64,000 bases of DNA from JASHVB01 sp035535035 (GCA_035535035.1 DATLQW010000029.1:1-64000), one strand, 5' to 3'; shown: positions 1 through 8,014, counted from the stretch's first letter. Notes: generated by a model not told the origin, from the letters alone. A program made the numbers and translations.

Positions 1-1
1 C

Positions 2-295
2 GGCCTGCGCCTGCGCAACGCGCGCTTCCAGTACTCGGTGATGAATGAGACCGAGCCGAGCGCACGTGACCTGGGCCGTTTCGAGGAGGATCTCAGGCGG
101 CACCGGGTGAGGGCCCTCATCTACAACAAACAGGTTTCCGACCGGCTCACCCAACAGCTGCTCGGCATCGCCCGGGAGTCCGGGGTGCCCGTCGTGCCTG
201 TGACCGAGACTCAACCGGAGGGCCTGTCCTATTCCGACTGGATGCTCGGCGAACTGGATGCGCTCGCCGCGGCGCTGGAGGGCCCCCCGGCATGA
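2..295 (+). CDS. Zn/Mn-family ABC transporter substrate-binding protein, C-terminal part
   Basis: This is the last 97 codons of a periplasmic metal-binding protein that begins left of the window. The reading frame is open from base 2 and ends at TGA 293-295. The visible part, with FQYSVMNETEPSARDLGRFE, IYNKQVSD and VVPVTETQPEGLSY, resembles the C-terminal lobe of solute-binding proteins of the ZnuA/TroA type. Its stop codon overlaps the ATG of the ATPase gene by four bases (ATGA), so the two are probably translationally coupled, and the permease gene follows directly. The order binding protein, ATPase, permease is the usual one for this transporter class. The metal cannot be read from the fragment; the His-rich tail of the ATPase favours zinc. 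Confidence 0.8.
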   Translation, partial: GLRLRNARFQYSVMNETEPSARDLGRFEEDLRRHRVRALIYNKQVSDRLTQQLLGIARESGVPVVPVTETQPEGLSYSDWMLGELDALAAALEGPPA

Positions 296-1149
296 CGGCC
301 GTCGAATTGGACCGCGTCACGCTCAGCATCGGCACGCATACCGTGCTGGCGGAGGCGAGTTTCGCCATCCACCCCGGTGAATTCATCGGCGTGCTGGGGC
401 CGAACGGGGCCGGCAAGACCACCCTGTTGCGCGCCGTTCTGGGTCTGCTGCGGCCGGGCGCCGGTTCGTTGCACGTGTTTGGACAGGCGCCCCGGCGCGG
501 CGACCGCACCATCGGTTATCTGCCCCAAGTGCGCACGGTGTTGCCGGACCTGCGCCTGCGCGGGATCGATTTCATCGCCAGTTCCTGGCACGGCGGCCGA
601 TGGGGCCTGCCGTCGCTCACGCGCGCCGAGCGCGGCATGATCGACGAGACGCTGGACCTGGTCGGTGCCCGCGAGCTCGCCCACCGCCCCTTCGCGGCGA
701 TGTCGGGCGGCGAGCGCCAGCGGCTGCTCCTCGCGCAGGCCCTGTTGGGGTCGCCCCGCCTGCTGCTGCTCGACGAGCCGCTGATCAGCCTCGACCCGCA
801 TCACCAGCGTGCGGTGGTGGAGCTCACGAAGTCGCTGCAGACCGAGCTGGGCATCGCGGTGCTGTTCAGTGCCCACGAGCTGAACCCGTTGCTCGGCGCG
901 CTGGACCGGGTGCTGTACCTCGGCGGCGGCCAGGCGGCGCTTGGCACCGTCGATGACGTCATCAGCGGCCCCGTGCTGTCGCGCCTGTACGGGTCCGACA
1001 TCGACGTGGTACGCCTGCACGGCCGGATCTTCGTCATGTCCGGCAGCCACGATGTGGAACATGACGAACACCGGCACGATGACCACCGGGACGATGACGG
1101 CGCGGCGCATCGGCACGGCCATCAAGGGGTGCATCCCGGCCATGCTTGA
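292..1149 (+). CDS. znuC: Metal (probably zinc) ABC transporter ATP-binding protein with His-rich tail
   Basis: This 285-residue ATPase energises metal uptake from the cytoplasmic face of the inner membrane. Walker A is GPNGAGKTT (near residue 36), the ABC signature is MSGGERQRLLLAQAL (about 139-153) and Walker B is LLLLDEP, followed by an H-loop in FSAHELN. After the core domain, the last 35 or so residues are rich in His and Asp (for example HDEHRHDDHRDDD and HRHGHQGVHPGHA). Such tails are known in zinc transport proteins and suggest zinc binding or sensing; that role is inferred here. The ATG overlaps the stop of the binding-protein gene, and the 3' end overlaps the permease gene by 8 bp. 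Confidence 0.88.
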   Translation: MTAVELDRVTLSIGTHTVLAEASFAIHPGEFIGVLGPNGAGKTTLLRAVLGLLRPGAGSLHVFGQAPRRGDRTIGYLPQVRTVLPDLRLRGIDFIASSWHGGRWGLPSLTRAERGMIDETLDLVGARELAHRPFAAMSGGERQRLLLAQALLGSPRLLLLDEPLISLDPHHQRAVVELTKSLQTELGIAVLFSAHELNPLLGALDRVLYLGGGQAALGTVDDVISGPVLSRLYGSDIDVVRLHGRIFVMSGSHDVEHDEHRHDDHRDDDGAAHRHGHQGVHPGHA

Positions 1150-1954
1150 CTATGATTTCATGCGCAACGCCTTCGCGGCGGCCACCGTCGTCGCGCTGGT
1201 CGCTGGGATGGTCGGCTATTTCCTGGTGCTGCGCGGCCAGACATTCGCCGGCCACGCGCTGGCGCATGTCGGCTTCACCGGCGCCACCGGTGCGGTCCTT
1301 CTCGGCATTGCGCCGCTGTGGGGGATGGTGCTGATGACGGTTGCCGCCGGACTCGGCATGGGACTCATGGGCGAGCGGCTGGCGCAGCGGGATGTCGCGA
1401 TCGGCCTCGTGCTGGCGCTGTCGCTGGGCTTCGGCCTGCTGTTCCTGCATTTCTTCACCGCTTTCGCGACGCAGGCGACGGCGTTGCTGTTCGGCAATGT
1501 GCTGGCCGTGGATGTCGGCACCGTCTGGACATTGCTCGGGCTGGGTGGGGTGAGCCTCGCGGCGCTTGCGGTCGTCTCCCGCCCGTTGCTGTTCGCCAGC
1601 CTGCAGCCGGAACTGGCCGAGGCAAAAGGTGTCTCGTTGCGGCTCCATGGCGTGCTGTTCCTGGCAATCGTCGCGCTGGCGACGGCGGAATGCGCGCAGA
1701 TCGTCGGCGTGCTGCTGGTGTTCACGCTGATGGTCGGCCCCGCCGCGGCGGCGCAGCGGCTGACCGGTGGCGTCGGCAAGGGCGTCGCGCTGTCGGCCAC
1801 GCTGGCGTTGTTCGAAGCCTGGGGCGGCATCGCGCTTGCCTACGTCACGGATTGGCCGGCCAGTTTCTGGATCACCGTGCTCAGCGCCGCGATCTACCTG
1901 CTGGCCACTTTGCCGCGCGCGGCCTGGGCGCGGGGCGCGACGCCGGCCGGTTGA
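1142..1954 (+). CDS. znuB: Metal (probably zinc) ABC transporter permease
   Basis: A 270-residue integral membrane protein of the ABC-3 permease family. It starts MLDYDFMRNAFAAATVVALV; earlier in-frame codons lie inside the ATPase gene and are not plausible starts. About seven to eight hydrophobic segments can be seen, and the conserved region HVGFTGATGAVLLG and the loop LQPELAEAKGVSLRLHGVLF match this family. It would form the channel for the metal delivered by the upstream binding protein, driven by the His-tailed ATPase. It overlaps the ATPase gene by 8 bp and closes the operon; the next gene, a ferredoxin, is about 120 bp away and unrelated. Confidence 0.88.
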   Translation: MLDYDFMRNAFAAATVVALVAGMVGYFLVLRGQTFAGHALAHVGFTGATGAVLLGIAPLWGMVLMTVAAGLGMGLMGERLAQRDVAIGLVLALSLGFGLLFLHFFTAFATQATALLFGNVLAVDVGTVWTLLGLGGVSLAALAVVSRPLLFASLQPELAEAKGVSLRLHGVLFLAIVALATAECAQIVGVLLVFTLMVGPAAAAQRLTGGVGKGVALSATLALFEAWGGIALAYVTDWPASFWITVLSAAIYLLATLPRAAWARGATPAG

Positions 1955-2077
1955 CCAATGGCCGGATACCGAAAAAAGCCGCGGAAAAAGCAGTCGTCCC
2001 CGGTCAAAAACCATGCTACTGACGGGTAAGCGCTGCGCGGCCCAAACAGCAGACGCGGCCCGAGGGAGAGACAAGGC

Positions 2078-2404
2078 ATGCCGCGAGTCACCTATATCGA
2101 ATTTAACGGAACCGCGCATGCGGTCGAGGTGGCAGTTGGGCTGTCGGTGATGCGCGGCGCAGTGGACAACAACGTTCCCGGCATCGACGCCGATTGCGGC
2201 GGCGAATGTGCCTGCGCGACCTGTCACGTCTATGTCGATGCCGCCTGGCTCACCAGGACCGGCCTGCCCGAGCCGGGTTCGCAGGAGGCCAGCATGTTGA
2301 GCTTCGCCGCGGTGGCGCAGCCGGATTCGCGCCTCTCCTGCCAGATCAAGATGTGCGAGGAACTCGATGGCCTGGTCGTCCGCATGCCGGAGGGCCAGCA
2401 CTGA
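2078..2404 (+). CDS. [2Fe-2S] ferredoxin, adrenodoxin type
   Basis: A 108-residue soluble electron carrier. The cluster ligands are visible as Cys-x5-Cys-x2-Cys in DCGGECACATCHVYV, with the fourth Cys in LSCQIKM near the C-terminus, as in adrenodoxin/putidaredoxin-type ferredoxins. A good ribosome-binding site (GAGGGAGAG) precedes the ATG. A cytochrome P450 gene lies 150 bp downstream on the same strand, so this ferredoxin most likely donates electrons to it. No NAD(P)H-ferredoxin reductase gene is seen in the window, so the reductase must be encoded elsewhere. Function as P450 partner is inferred from proximity and family. Confidence 0.88.
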   Translation: MPRVTYIEFNGTAHAVEVAVGLSVMRGAVDNNVPGIDADCGGECACATCHVYVDAAWLTRTGLPEPGSQEASMLSFAAVAQPDSRLSCQIKMCEELDGLVVRMPEGQH

Positions 2405-2410
2405 ATGCAG

Positions 2411-2476
2411 ACGTCGTTCCCGCGCAAGCCGGGACCCATGCGGCGCGGGTCTCCGCATTCGCGGGGATGACGACGT
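2411..2476. repeat. REP-like palindromic intergenic repeat
   Basis: Between the ferredoxin and P450 genes, ACGTCGTTCCCGCG at the left is matched in reverse complement by CGCGGGGATGACGACGT at the right. The sequence resembles the dispersed GTCATTCCCGCG...GCGGGAATGAC intergenic palindromes known in many proteobacteria. It could form a hairpin in the mRNA and partly separate expression of the two genes. It has no coding capacity. Confidence 0.5.
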
Positions 2477-2553
2477 GAACGGCCGTTTCGTGCCAGCCTG
2501 ACCGAACGCGGCCGCCACGTGCCGCGCGGCGAAACCAACCAGGGAGGACGACG

Positions 2554-3804
2554 ATGAACGCACCGGTGAATGTCGATCCCAAGGCCCATGCCTGGTCGCT
2601 GCCGCTCGACAAGATCGACGTGAGCGATCCGCAACTCTACTACGACGATGCATGGCAGCCGTATTTCGAGCGGCTGCGACGCGAGGACCCGGTGCATTAC
2701 ACGCCCGACAGTCCGTATGGCCCGTACTGGGCAGTCACCCGGTATCGCGACATCGTGCAGGTCGAGGTGAACCACAAGGTGTTCTCCTCATCCGACGAAG
2801 TCGGCGGCATCATGATCGAGGATCCGCCAAAGGGCATGGAGCGCACCAGCTTCATCCGCATGGACCCGCCGGAGCATGACGAGCAACGCCGCGAGGTCAG
2901 CGGCACAGTCAATCCGGCCACACTGGCGAAGATGGAGCACCTGATTCGCGAGCGCACCAACATGGTGCTGGACCGGCTGCCGCGGGGGGAAACCTTCAAC
3001 TGGGTGGAGCATGTCTCGATCGAGCTGACCTCCATGATGCTGGCGACGCTGTTCGACTATCCGATCGACGAGCGGCGCAAGCTGATCCGTTGGTCGGACA
3101 TCGCGATCTGCAACATCCACGCGCCGGATGCGCCGGTGCGGTCGGAGGAGGAGCGGTTCGCCGAGCAGCTCAGGTTTGCCGAGCACATGAACGCGCTGTG
3201 GGAGGAGCGGGCACGGAAGCCGCGCTCGTTCGACGTGATCTCGATCCTGGCGCATGGCGAGGCGACCAACCGAATGACGCTGCGGCAGCGCATGGGCATC
3301 CTGATTCTGTTCCTGGTCGGCGGCAATGACACGACGCGCAATTCGATGTCCGGCGGCTTGTGGGGGCTGAGCCAGTTCCCCGATGAGTTCCGCAAGCTGC
3401 GCGAGAATCCGGAGCTGGTCGCCGGCGCGGTGCCGGAGATCGTGCGCTGGCAGACGCCGGTGATCCACATGCGGCGCACCGCGGTGGCCGACGCCGAGAT
3501 CGGCGGCAAGCCGATCAAGGCGGGCGACAAGGTGGTGGTCTGGTACATCTCCGGCAATCGCGACGAGGACGCGATCGAGCGGCCGAACGAGTTCATCGTC
3601 GATCGCCGCCGGCCGCGCGAGCACATGTCGTTCGGCTTCGGCATCCACCGGTGTTTGGGCAACCGCCTGGCCGAGCTGCAGTTGCGCATCCTGTGGGAGG
3701 AGGTGCTGCGGCGCGACCTGCGGATCGAGGTGCTGGACAAGCCGGTGTACGCGTATTCGAACTTCCTGCGCGCGATCAGGTCGCTGCCGGTGCGGGTCGG
3801 GTAA
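2554..3804 (+). CDS. Cytochrome P450
   Basis: A 416-residue soluble bacterial P450. The heme-binding loop FGFGIHRCLGNRLAE contains the thiolate Cys (near residue 367). The I-helix oxygen-activation motif is GGNDTT (about 257-262), and the K-helix ExxR is EIVR. A strong ribosome-binding site (AGGGAGGA) precedes the ATG. The overall sequence looks like the class I bacterial P450s that hydroxylate terpenes, steroids or fatty acids, but the substrate cannot be read from the sequence. The ferredoxin gene just upstream is the probable redox partner. A hairpin terminator follows the stop codon within a few bases. Confidence 0.92.
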   Translation: MNAPVNVDPKAHAWSLPLDKIDVSDPQLYYDDAWQPYFERLRREDPVHYTPDSPYGPYWAVTRYRDIVQVEVNHKVFSSSDEVGGIMIEDPPKGMERTSFIRMDPPEHDEQRREVSGTVNPATLAKMEHLIRERTNMVLDRLPRGETFNWVEHVSIELTSMMLATLFDYPIDERRKLIRWSDIAICNIHAPDAPVRSEEERFAEQLRFAEHMNALWEERARKPRSFDVISILAHGEATNRMTLRQRMGILILFLVGGNDTTRNSMSGGLWGLSQFPDEFRKLRENPELVAGAVPEIVRWQTPVIHMRRTAVADAEIGGKPIKAGDKVVVWYISGNRDEDAIERPNEFIVDRRRPREHMSFGFGIHRCLGNRLAELQLRILWEEVLRRDLRIEVLDKPVYAYSNFLRAIRSLPVRVG

Positions 3805-3805
3805 A

Positions 3806-3840
3806 CCTCTCCCACGCGCGGTGCGCGGGAGAGGCAATTT
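3806..3840 (+). terminator. Rho-independent-like terminator after the P450 gene
   Basis: Two bases after the P450 stop codon, CCTCTCC pairs with GGAGAGG and an inner CGCGC pairs with GCGCG around a GGT loop, giving about 12 base pairs with a small bulge, followed by CAATTT. The T run is short, so efficiency is uncertain. Confidence 0.55.
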
Positions 3841-3849
3841 CATATCAAC

Positions 3850-3892
3850 CGCCCGAAAGGCTGACGCACGCGTGCGGGAACCGAGTACCATG
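3850..3892. repeat. Copy 1 of a 43-bp dispersed repeat
   Basis: This 43-bp segment begins CGCCCGAAAGG and ends ACCATG. It matches 40 of 43 positions with the segment at 16806-16848, differing only at three single bases. It lies between the P450 terminator and the osmC-like gene. It contains the palindromic core ACGCGT. Function unknown. Confidence 0.75.
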
Positions 3893-3988
3893 TCATTGTT
3901 GGGGTGGACGGCCCCACGGCGATGGGAAGGCGAGGATGGCGCGTACTGATTATCCTCCCAGGATCACGCGTTCATGCAGGAGCGGAAA

Positions 3989-4468
3989 ATGGCGGAGCGA
4001 CGTCACGCTTACGCGGCCCGGGTCGAGTGGACGGGCAATCAGGGATCCGGCACCGCGTCCTATCGCGGTTATTCCCGTGCCCATGACATCAGCGCGCCGG
4101 GCAAGCCGACCATCGCCGGCTCTTCCGACCCGGGTTTCCGCGGCGATCCCGCCAGGTGGACCCCCGAGGAGTTGCTGGTCGCGTCACTGTCGGCGTGCCA
4201 CCAGCTTTGGTATTTGCATCTCTGCGCCGACGCGGGAATCGTCGTGCGGGCCTATCGCGACGACGCCGTTGGCGTGATGCTTGAACAGATCGATGGCGCC
4301 GGGCAATTCGAAATTGTTACATTGCGCCCGCACGCAACGCTCGCGCCGGGATCGGATGAAGCAACGGCGCGTCGCCTGCATGGCGAAGCCGCCCGGATGT
4401 GCTTCATCGCGCGGTCGGTGTCATTCAAGGTGAGCCACGAGCCCAGCTTCGAGCTCGGCCCCTCGTAG
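3989..4468 (+). CDS. OsmC family protein (peroxide/thiol stress)
   Basis: A 159-residue protein of the OsmC/Ohr superfamily, cytoplasmic thiol peroxidases that reduce organic hydroperoxides. Family features include WTPEELLVASLSACHQLWYLH, carrying the active-site Cys, and a second Cys in ARMCFIARSVSF near the C-terminus. The start at 3989 (MAERRHAY) is preferred because AGGAG sits six bases upstream; an in-frame ATG at 3974 lacks this. It stands alone, with no obvious regulator beside it. The sequence YRGYSRAHDISAPGKP is typical of the OsmC-like branch rather than Ohr. Confidence 0.82.
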   Translation: MAERRHAYAARVEWTGNQGSGTASYRGYSRAHDISAPGKPTIAGSSDPGFRGDPARWTPEELLVASLSACHQLWYLHLCADAGIVVRAYRDDAVGVMLEQIDGAGQFEIVTLRPHATLAPGSDEATARRLHGEAARMCFIARSVSFKVSHEPSFELGPS

Positions 4469-4649
4469 CGCGGGCGTCCTTGCCAACGAGCGGCGCGGCA
4501 CGCCGAAGCGGCAGACGGATGCCGTCGAACGCAAGTGCCGGCACCCCGGACCGTGGGAATCAGCCCTGCGGCCGCAGCCCTGTAAACCCTCCGGCAACCT
4601 TGTCGGCGCATACGGACGGGTCTATTGCGATCTGCAACGGAGTGGCCGC

Positions 4650-5183
4650 ATGCCCGACACCCCGGTTGATCGCCCCAATCCGCCCGCCTACGATCCCGAC
4701 CACGAGGTACGGATCAGCCGGCTGGAGGACGACGTGCGCGATGGCAAGGCAACGCTGGCGCAGATGGTGCCGATGCTGGTGCGCATCGACAGCATGTTGA
4801 CCGCCACGCTGCCGCATCTGGCCACCAAGGCCGAATTCGCCGAGTTGCGTGCCGAAGTTAAGTCCGACATCGCCGGCCTGCGCACCGAGGTGAAGTCCGA
4901 CATCGCCGGCCTGCGCACCGAGGTGAAGTCCGACCTCGCCGAGTTACGCGCCGAATCTAGGTCCGACCTCGGTGGGTTGCGCGCACAGGTGAATTCCGAC
5001 GTCGGCGGCCTGCGCACCGTGGTGAAGTCCGACACCTCCGCCATCATCGCCACCCTGGCGCACCTGGCGACAAAGGCGGAACTCGCGGAGAAGCCGAGCA
5101 AGGCCTATCTCTGGGGCGTGCTGGCGGCGCTGATCGCCGCCTATGCGACAGGCCTCGCGGGACTGGCGATCCTGCTGCGCTGA
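4650..5183 (+). CDS. Membrane-anchored coiled-coil protein with 11-residue repeats
   Basis: A 177-residue protein of unknown function. Its middle (about residues 60-130) is built from 11-residue units of the form KSDIAGLRTEV, with Leu, Ile and Val at regular places, which is the hendecad pattern of a long coiled coil. At DNA level two 33-bp units at 4863-4895 and 4896-4928 are identical and later units diverge. The C-terminus has one hydrophobic segment (AYLWGVLAALIAAYATGLAGLAILL), so the protein is probably tail-anchored in the membrane. It resembles the DUF1640/CCDC90-like class in layout. It is convergent with the aroKB gene and ends eight bases before it. Confidence 0.7.
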   Translation: MPDTPVDRPNPPAYDPDHEVRISRLEDDVRDGKATLAQMVPMLVRIDSMLTATLPHLATKAEFAELRAEVKSDIAGLRTEVKSDIAGLRTEVKSDLAELRAESRSDLGGLRAQVNSDVGGLRTVVKSDTSAIIATLAHLATKAELAEKPSKAYLWGVLAALIAAYATGLAGLAILLR

Positions 5184-5190
5184 GGCCGGC

Positions 5191-6870
5191 CTACGCCACG
5201 CATCCGGCGTCGCGCAGCAGTTCCGTCACCGCCGCCATCGGCACGTCGGCCGCGGTGAACGTCTGGCCGATGCCGCGCGCCAGCACGAAGTTCAGCGCCC
5301 CGTCGCGGACTTTCTTGTCGCGCCGCATGTGCCCGACCAGCGTCGCCGCGGAGAACCGCCGGTTCAGCATCGCCAGTTCCGCCGGCAATCCCATGGCGGC
5401 CACGTGCGACACCACCCGGTCCGCATCCGCGCTGGAACAATACCCGAGCCGCGCCGACAGCCTGAATGCCAGTCCCAGCCCGACCGCGACGCCCTCGCCA
5501 TGCAGCAGCCCGCCGTCGTAGCCGTACTCCGCCTCCAGCGCATGGCCGAAGGTGTGGCCGAGATTGAGCAAGGCGCGGCCGTCATTGGGCTTTTCCTCGC
5601 GCTCGTCGTCGCCGACCACCGCGGCCTTGAACGCGCAGGCGCGCTTCACTGCCTCGGCCTGCGCGTCGCGATCGCCGCCGACCACCCCGGCACCGTGGCG
5701 CTCGCACCAGGCGAAGAATGCCGCGTCGCCGACCAGGCCGGCCTTGGCGATCTCGGCGTACCCGGCCCGCAACTCCCGCGGCGGCAGCGTGGCGAGCGTC
5801 GCGGTGTCCGCCAGCACCATGCGCGGTTGGTAAAATGCACCGACCAGGTTCTTTCCGCGCGGCGTGTTCACCCCGGTCTTGCCGCCGACCGACGAATCGA
5901 CCTGCGACAACAGCGTCGTGGGAATTTGCACAAACGGCAAACCGCGCAGCGTCGTGGCGGCGGCAAAACCGGTGAGGTCGCCCACCACGCCGCCCCCCAG
6001 GGCGATGACCGCGGTGCGCCGCTCAACCCGCGCCTCGAGCAACTGATCCACCACGGACAGGTAGGATTGCAGGTTCTTCGACGCCTCGCCGGCCGGCACG
6101 ACAATGCACTGCGTGGCGATCCCGGTCGCGGCGAGGCCGCGTTGCAGGGTGGCCAAATGCAGCTCCGCCACCGCCGCGTCGGTCACCACCACGGCGCGCT
6201 TCTGCGGCAGCACCGGCGCCAGCAACGCGCCGGCCCGCGACAGCAGGTCGTCGCCGATCACCACGTCGTAGGTAGCGGACGGCAGCACCACGGACAGCCG
6301 TCGCGGCAATTGCCAGGCCAGTAGCGCGTCCAGCACCTGCGCCGTGGTAAAGTCGGGACTCTCGTCGCCGCAATCGACGATGACATCGGCCTCGGCATAG
6401 ATCGGATAACGCTGTTCGATCAGCCGCTGCAGGATCTCCGACGGATCGCCGTCCGCCAGCAGCGGGCGGTGGTCGCGGCCCGACACCCGGCGCACCAGCG
6501 TGCTCAACGGACAGCGCAGCCAGACCGACACCGCGTCGGCGCGGGCGGCGGCGCGGGTTTCCGGATCCATGAAGGCGCCGCCGCCGAATGCCAGCACCAA
6601 CGGGTCACCGGCCAGCAGCCGGCGGATCACCCGCCGTTCGCCGTCGCGGAAGGCGCGCTCGCCATAGCGCGAGAACAGTTCCGGCACGGTGCAGCCGGCG
6701 GCCAGCTCGATCTCCGCATCCGCGTCGCGGAACGGCAGCCCGAGTCGCGCGGCCAGGCGGCGGCCGATCGAGGTCTTCCCGGCCCCCATCAGCCCGACCA
6801 GCACGATGCTGCGCCCGGCCAGGGTTTCCGGCAGCGAAATGGCTTCCTTGAGGGCGGTGTTGCTTGTCAT
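5191..6870 (-). CDS. aroKB: Bifunctional shikimate kinase / 3-dehydroquinate synthase (AroK-AroB fusion)
   Basis: A 559-residue two-domain enzyme of the shikimate pathway. The N-terminal part (about residues 1-190) is shikimate kinase: Walker A GLMGAGKTS, DADAEIE, and RxxxGERAFRDGE. The C-terminal part (about 200-559) is 3-dehydroquinate synthase: NAD-binding ALGGGVVGDLTGFAAA, QVDSSVGGKTGVN, and the metal-binding His residues in LNLGHTFGHALE and LLHGEGVAVG. The start at 6870 (MTSNTALKEAI) is chosen because upstream in-frame sequence overlaps two divergent genes and is not protein-like. The two enzymes catalyse non-consecutive steps (second and fifth). I recall this fusion in Acetobacteraceae; most bacteria have separate adjacent genes. 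Confidence 0.93.
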   Translation of the reverse strand: MTSNTALKEAISLPETLAGRSIVLVGLMGAGKTSIGRRLAARLGLPFRDADAEIELAAGCTVPELFSRYGERAFRDGERRVIRRLLAGDPLVLAFGGGAFMDPETRAAARADAVSVWLRCPLSTLVRRVSGRDHRPLLADGDPSEILQRLIEQRYPIYAEADVIVDCGDESPDFTTAQVLDALLAWQLPRRLSVVLPSATYDVVIGDDLLSRAGALLAPVLPQKRAVVVTDAAVAELHLATLQRGLAATGIATQCIVVPAGEASKNLQSYLSVVDQLLEARVERRTAVIALGGGVVGDLTGFAAATTLRGLPFVQIPTTLLSQVDSSVGGKTGVNTPRGKNLVGAFYQPRMVLADTATLATLPPRELRAGYAEIAKAGLVGDAAFFAWCERHGAGVVGGDRDAQAEAVKRACAFKAAVVGDDEREEKPNDGRALLNLGHTFGHALEAEYGYDGGLLHGEGVAVGLGLAFRLSARLGYCSSADADRVVSHVAAMGLPAELAMLNRRFSAATLVGHMRRDKKVRDGALNFVLARGIGQTFTAADVPMAAVTELLRDAGCVA

Positions 6871-6951
6871 GGCGGGCAAGGCTAGCACAGCGCCACGCGG
6901 GCGGCCACGACGGCCGCTTGCGCAACGAATAGAGGAGCGGTGGCGGCGTCC

Positions 6952-7095
6952 ATGATCCGCGTATTCCTGTTCGTCGTGGCGCTCGGCGTGGTGTTGCTGG
7001 CCGGGGGCGTCGTGTACCTGGGGATGTTCCCGCCCAACGTGGTGCAGCATCCGGTGGAGAAGACCCTGCCGAACGACAAGTTCCCGAGCCACTGA
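6952..7095 (+). CDS. Small 47-residue membrane protein
   Basis: A short ORF beginning ATG ATC CGC and ending at TGA 7093-7095, immediately followed by the xerD ATG. The product starts MIRVFLFVVALGVVLLAGG, one clear N-terminal transmembrane helix, and ends in a polar tail (PVEKTLPNDKFPSH). An AGAGGAG sequence lies about 15 bases upstream. The position between aroKB (divergent) and xerD, together with the exact stop-to-start junction, argues it is real. Function unknown; a tiny membrane protein in this position is something I associate with alphaproteobacterial xerD loci, but I cannot confirm conservation here. Confidence 0.65.
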   Translation: MIRVFLFVVALGVVLLAGGVVYLGMFPPNVVQHPVEKTLPNDKFPSH

Positions 7096-8010
7096 ATGGA
7101 TCGCGCCGCCTTGGATCGCGCCGCCTTGGATCGCCACGTCGAGGCGTTCCTGGAGATGCTGGCGGCCGAGCGCGGCGCGGCACGCAACACGCTGGCGGCA
7201 TACGAAGCGGACCTGACGGACTTTTCCGCTGTTGCCGCGGCGCGCGGGCAGGCGGTGGCCGAGGCGGACGCGGCGACGCTGCAGGCCTATATGGCCGGCC
7301 TGGGCCAGGCCGGGCTGTCGGCGCGCACCGCCGCGCGACGGCTGTCGGCACTACGGCAGTTCCACCGCTTCCTGCTGCGGGAAAATCTGCGCCCGGACGA
7401 TCCCACCTCGCTGCTGGACACGCCGCGCCTGCCGCGGTCGCTGCCGAAATACCTGGGCGAGCAGGAGGTGGATGCGCTGCTGGCCGCGGCGGGCACGCGG
7501 GCGGGGCGGCCGGGGGCGATCGCGTTGGCGGCGCTGGAAATCCTCTATGCGAGCGGCATGCGCGTGTCGGAGCTGCTGGGTCTGCCGCGCAGCGCGCTGG
7601 CGGGCGACGCGGCGCTGCTGCTGATCCGCGGCAAGGGCGGCAAGGAACGCATCGTGCCGCTGACCGAGTCGGCGAAGCACGCGGCGGCGGCGCTGGTGGC
7701 GGAGACCGGCAAGGACAGCCGGTTTCTGTTTCCGGGGCGCGACAAGCGGCGGGCGATGACGCGGCAGGGCTTCTTCCTGTTGCTCAAGCAGGTGGCGCTG
7801 GCGGCGGGCCTGGACCCCGCGCGCGTGTCGCCGCACGTGCTGCGGCACTCGTTTGCCTCGCATCTGCTGGCGCGCGGCGCGGACCTGCGCAGTTTGCAGA
7901 CGCTGCTGGGGCATGCGGACATCGCAACGACGCAGATCTACACTCACGTTCTGGCGGAGCGCCTGCAACGGCTGGTGGAGGCGCACCACCCGTTGGCACG
8001 GCCGGGGTAG
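7096..8010 (+). CDS. xerD: Tyrosine site-specific recombinase XerD
   Basis: A 304-residue tyrosine recombinase that resolves chromosome dimers at dif with its XerC partner. The N-terminal SAM-like core-binding domain covers about residues 10-100. The catalytic domain shows the first Arg in ASGMRVSELLGL, Lys in RGKGGKERIVPL, HxxR in HVLRHSFASHLL, His in LLGHADIATTQ and the nucleophile Tyr in IYTHV. Adjacency to aroK is typical of xerD in alphaproteobacteria, so XerD is preferred over XerC. The N-terminus contains a 15-bp tandem duplication (RAALD repeated) right after the ATG. Confidence 0.88.
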   Translation: MDRAALDRAALDRHVEAFLEMLAAERGAARNTLAAYEADLTDFSAVAAARGQAVAEADAATLQAYMAGLGQAGLSARTAARRLSALRQFHRFLLRENLRPDDPTSLLDTPRLPRSLPKYLGEQEVDALLAAAGTRAGRPGAIALAALEILYASGMRVSELLGLPRSALAGDAALLLIRGKGGKERIVPLTESAKHAAAALVAETGKDSRFLFPGRDKRRAMTRQGFFLLLKQVALAAGLDPARVSPHVLRHSFASHLLARGADLRSLQTLLGHADIATTQIYTHVLAERLQRLVEAHHPLARPG

Positions 8011-8014
8011 TATT

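Noticed and set aside
1034..2653. 539-residue minus-strand open frame across the permease, ferredoxin and P450 start
   Set aside because: It is antisense to three well-supported genes and has the Arg/His/Gln-rich composition of a GC-rich shadow frame.
4863..4928. Regular 33-bp repeats that might suggest a CRISPR array
   Set aside because: The repeats are tandem without spacers and encode an in-frame coiled coil; no cas genes are nearby.
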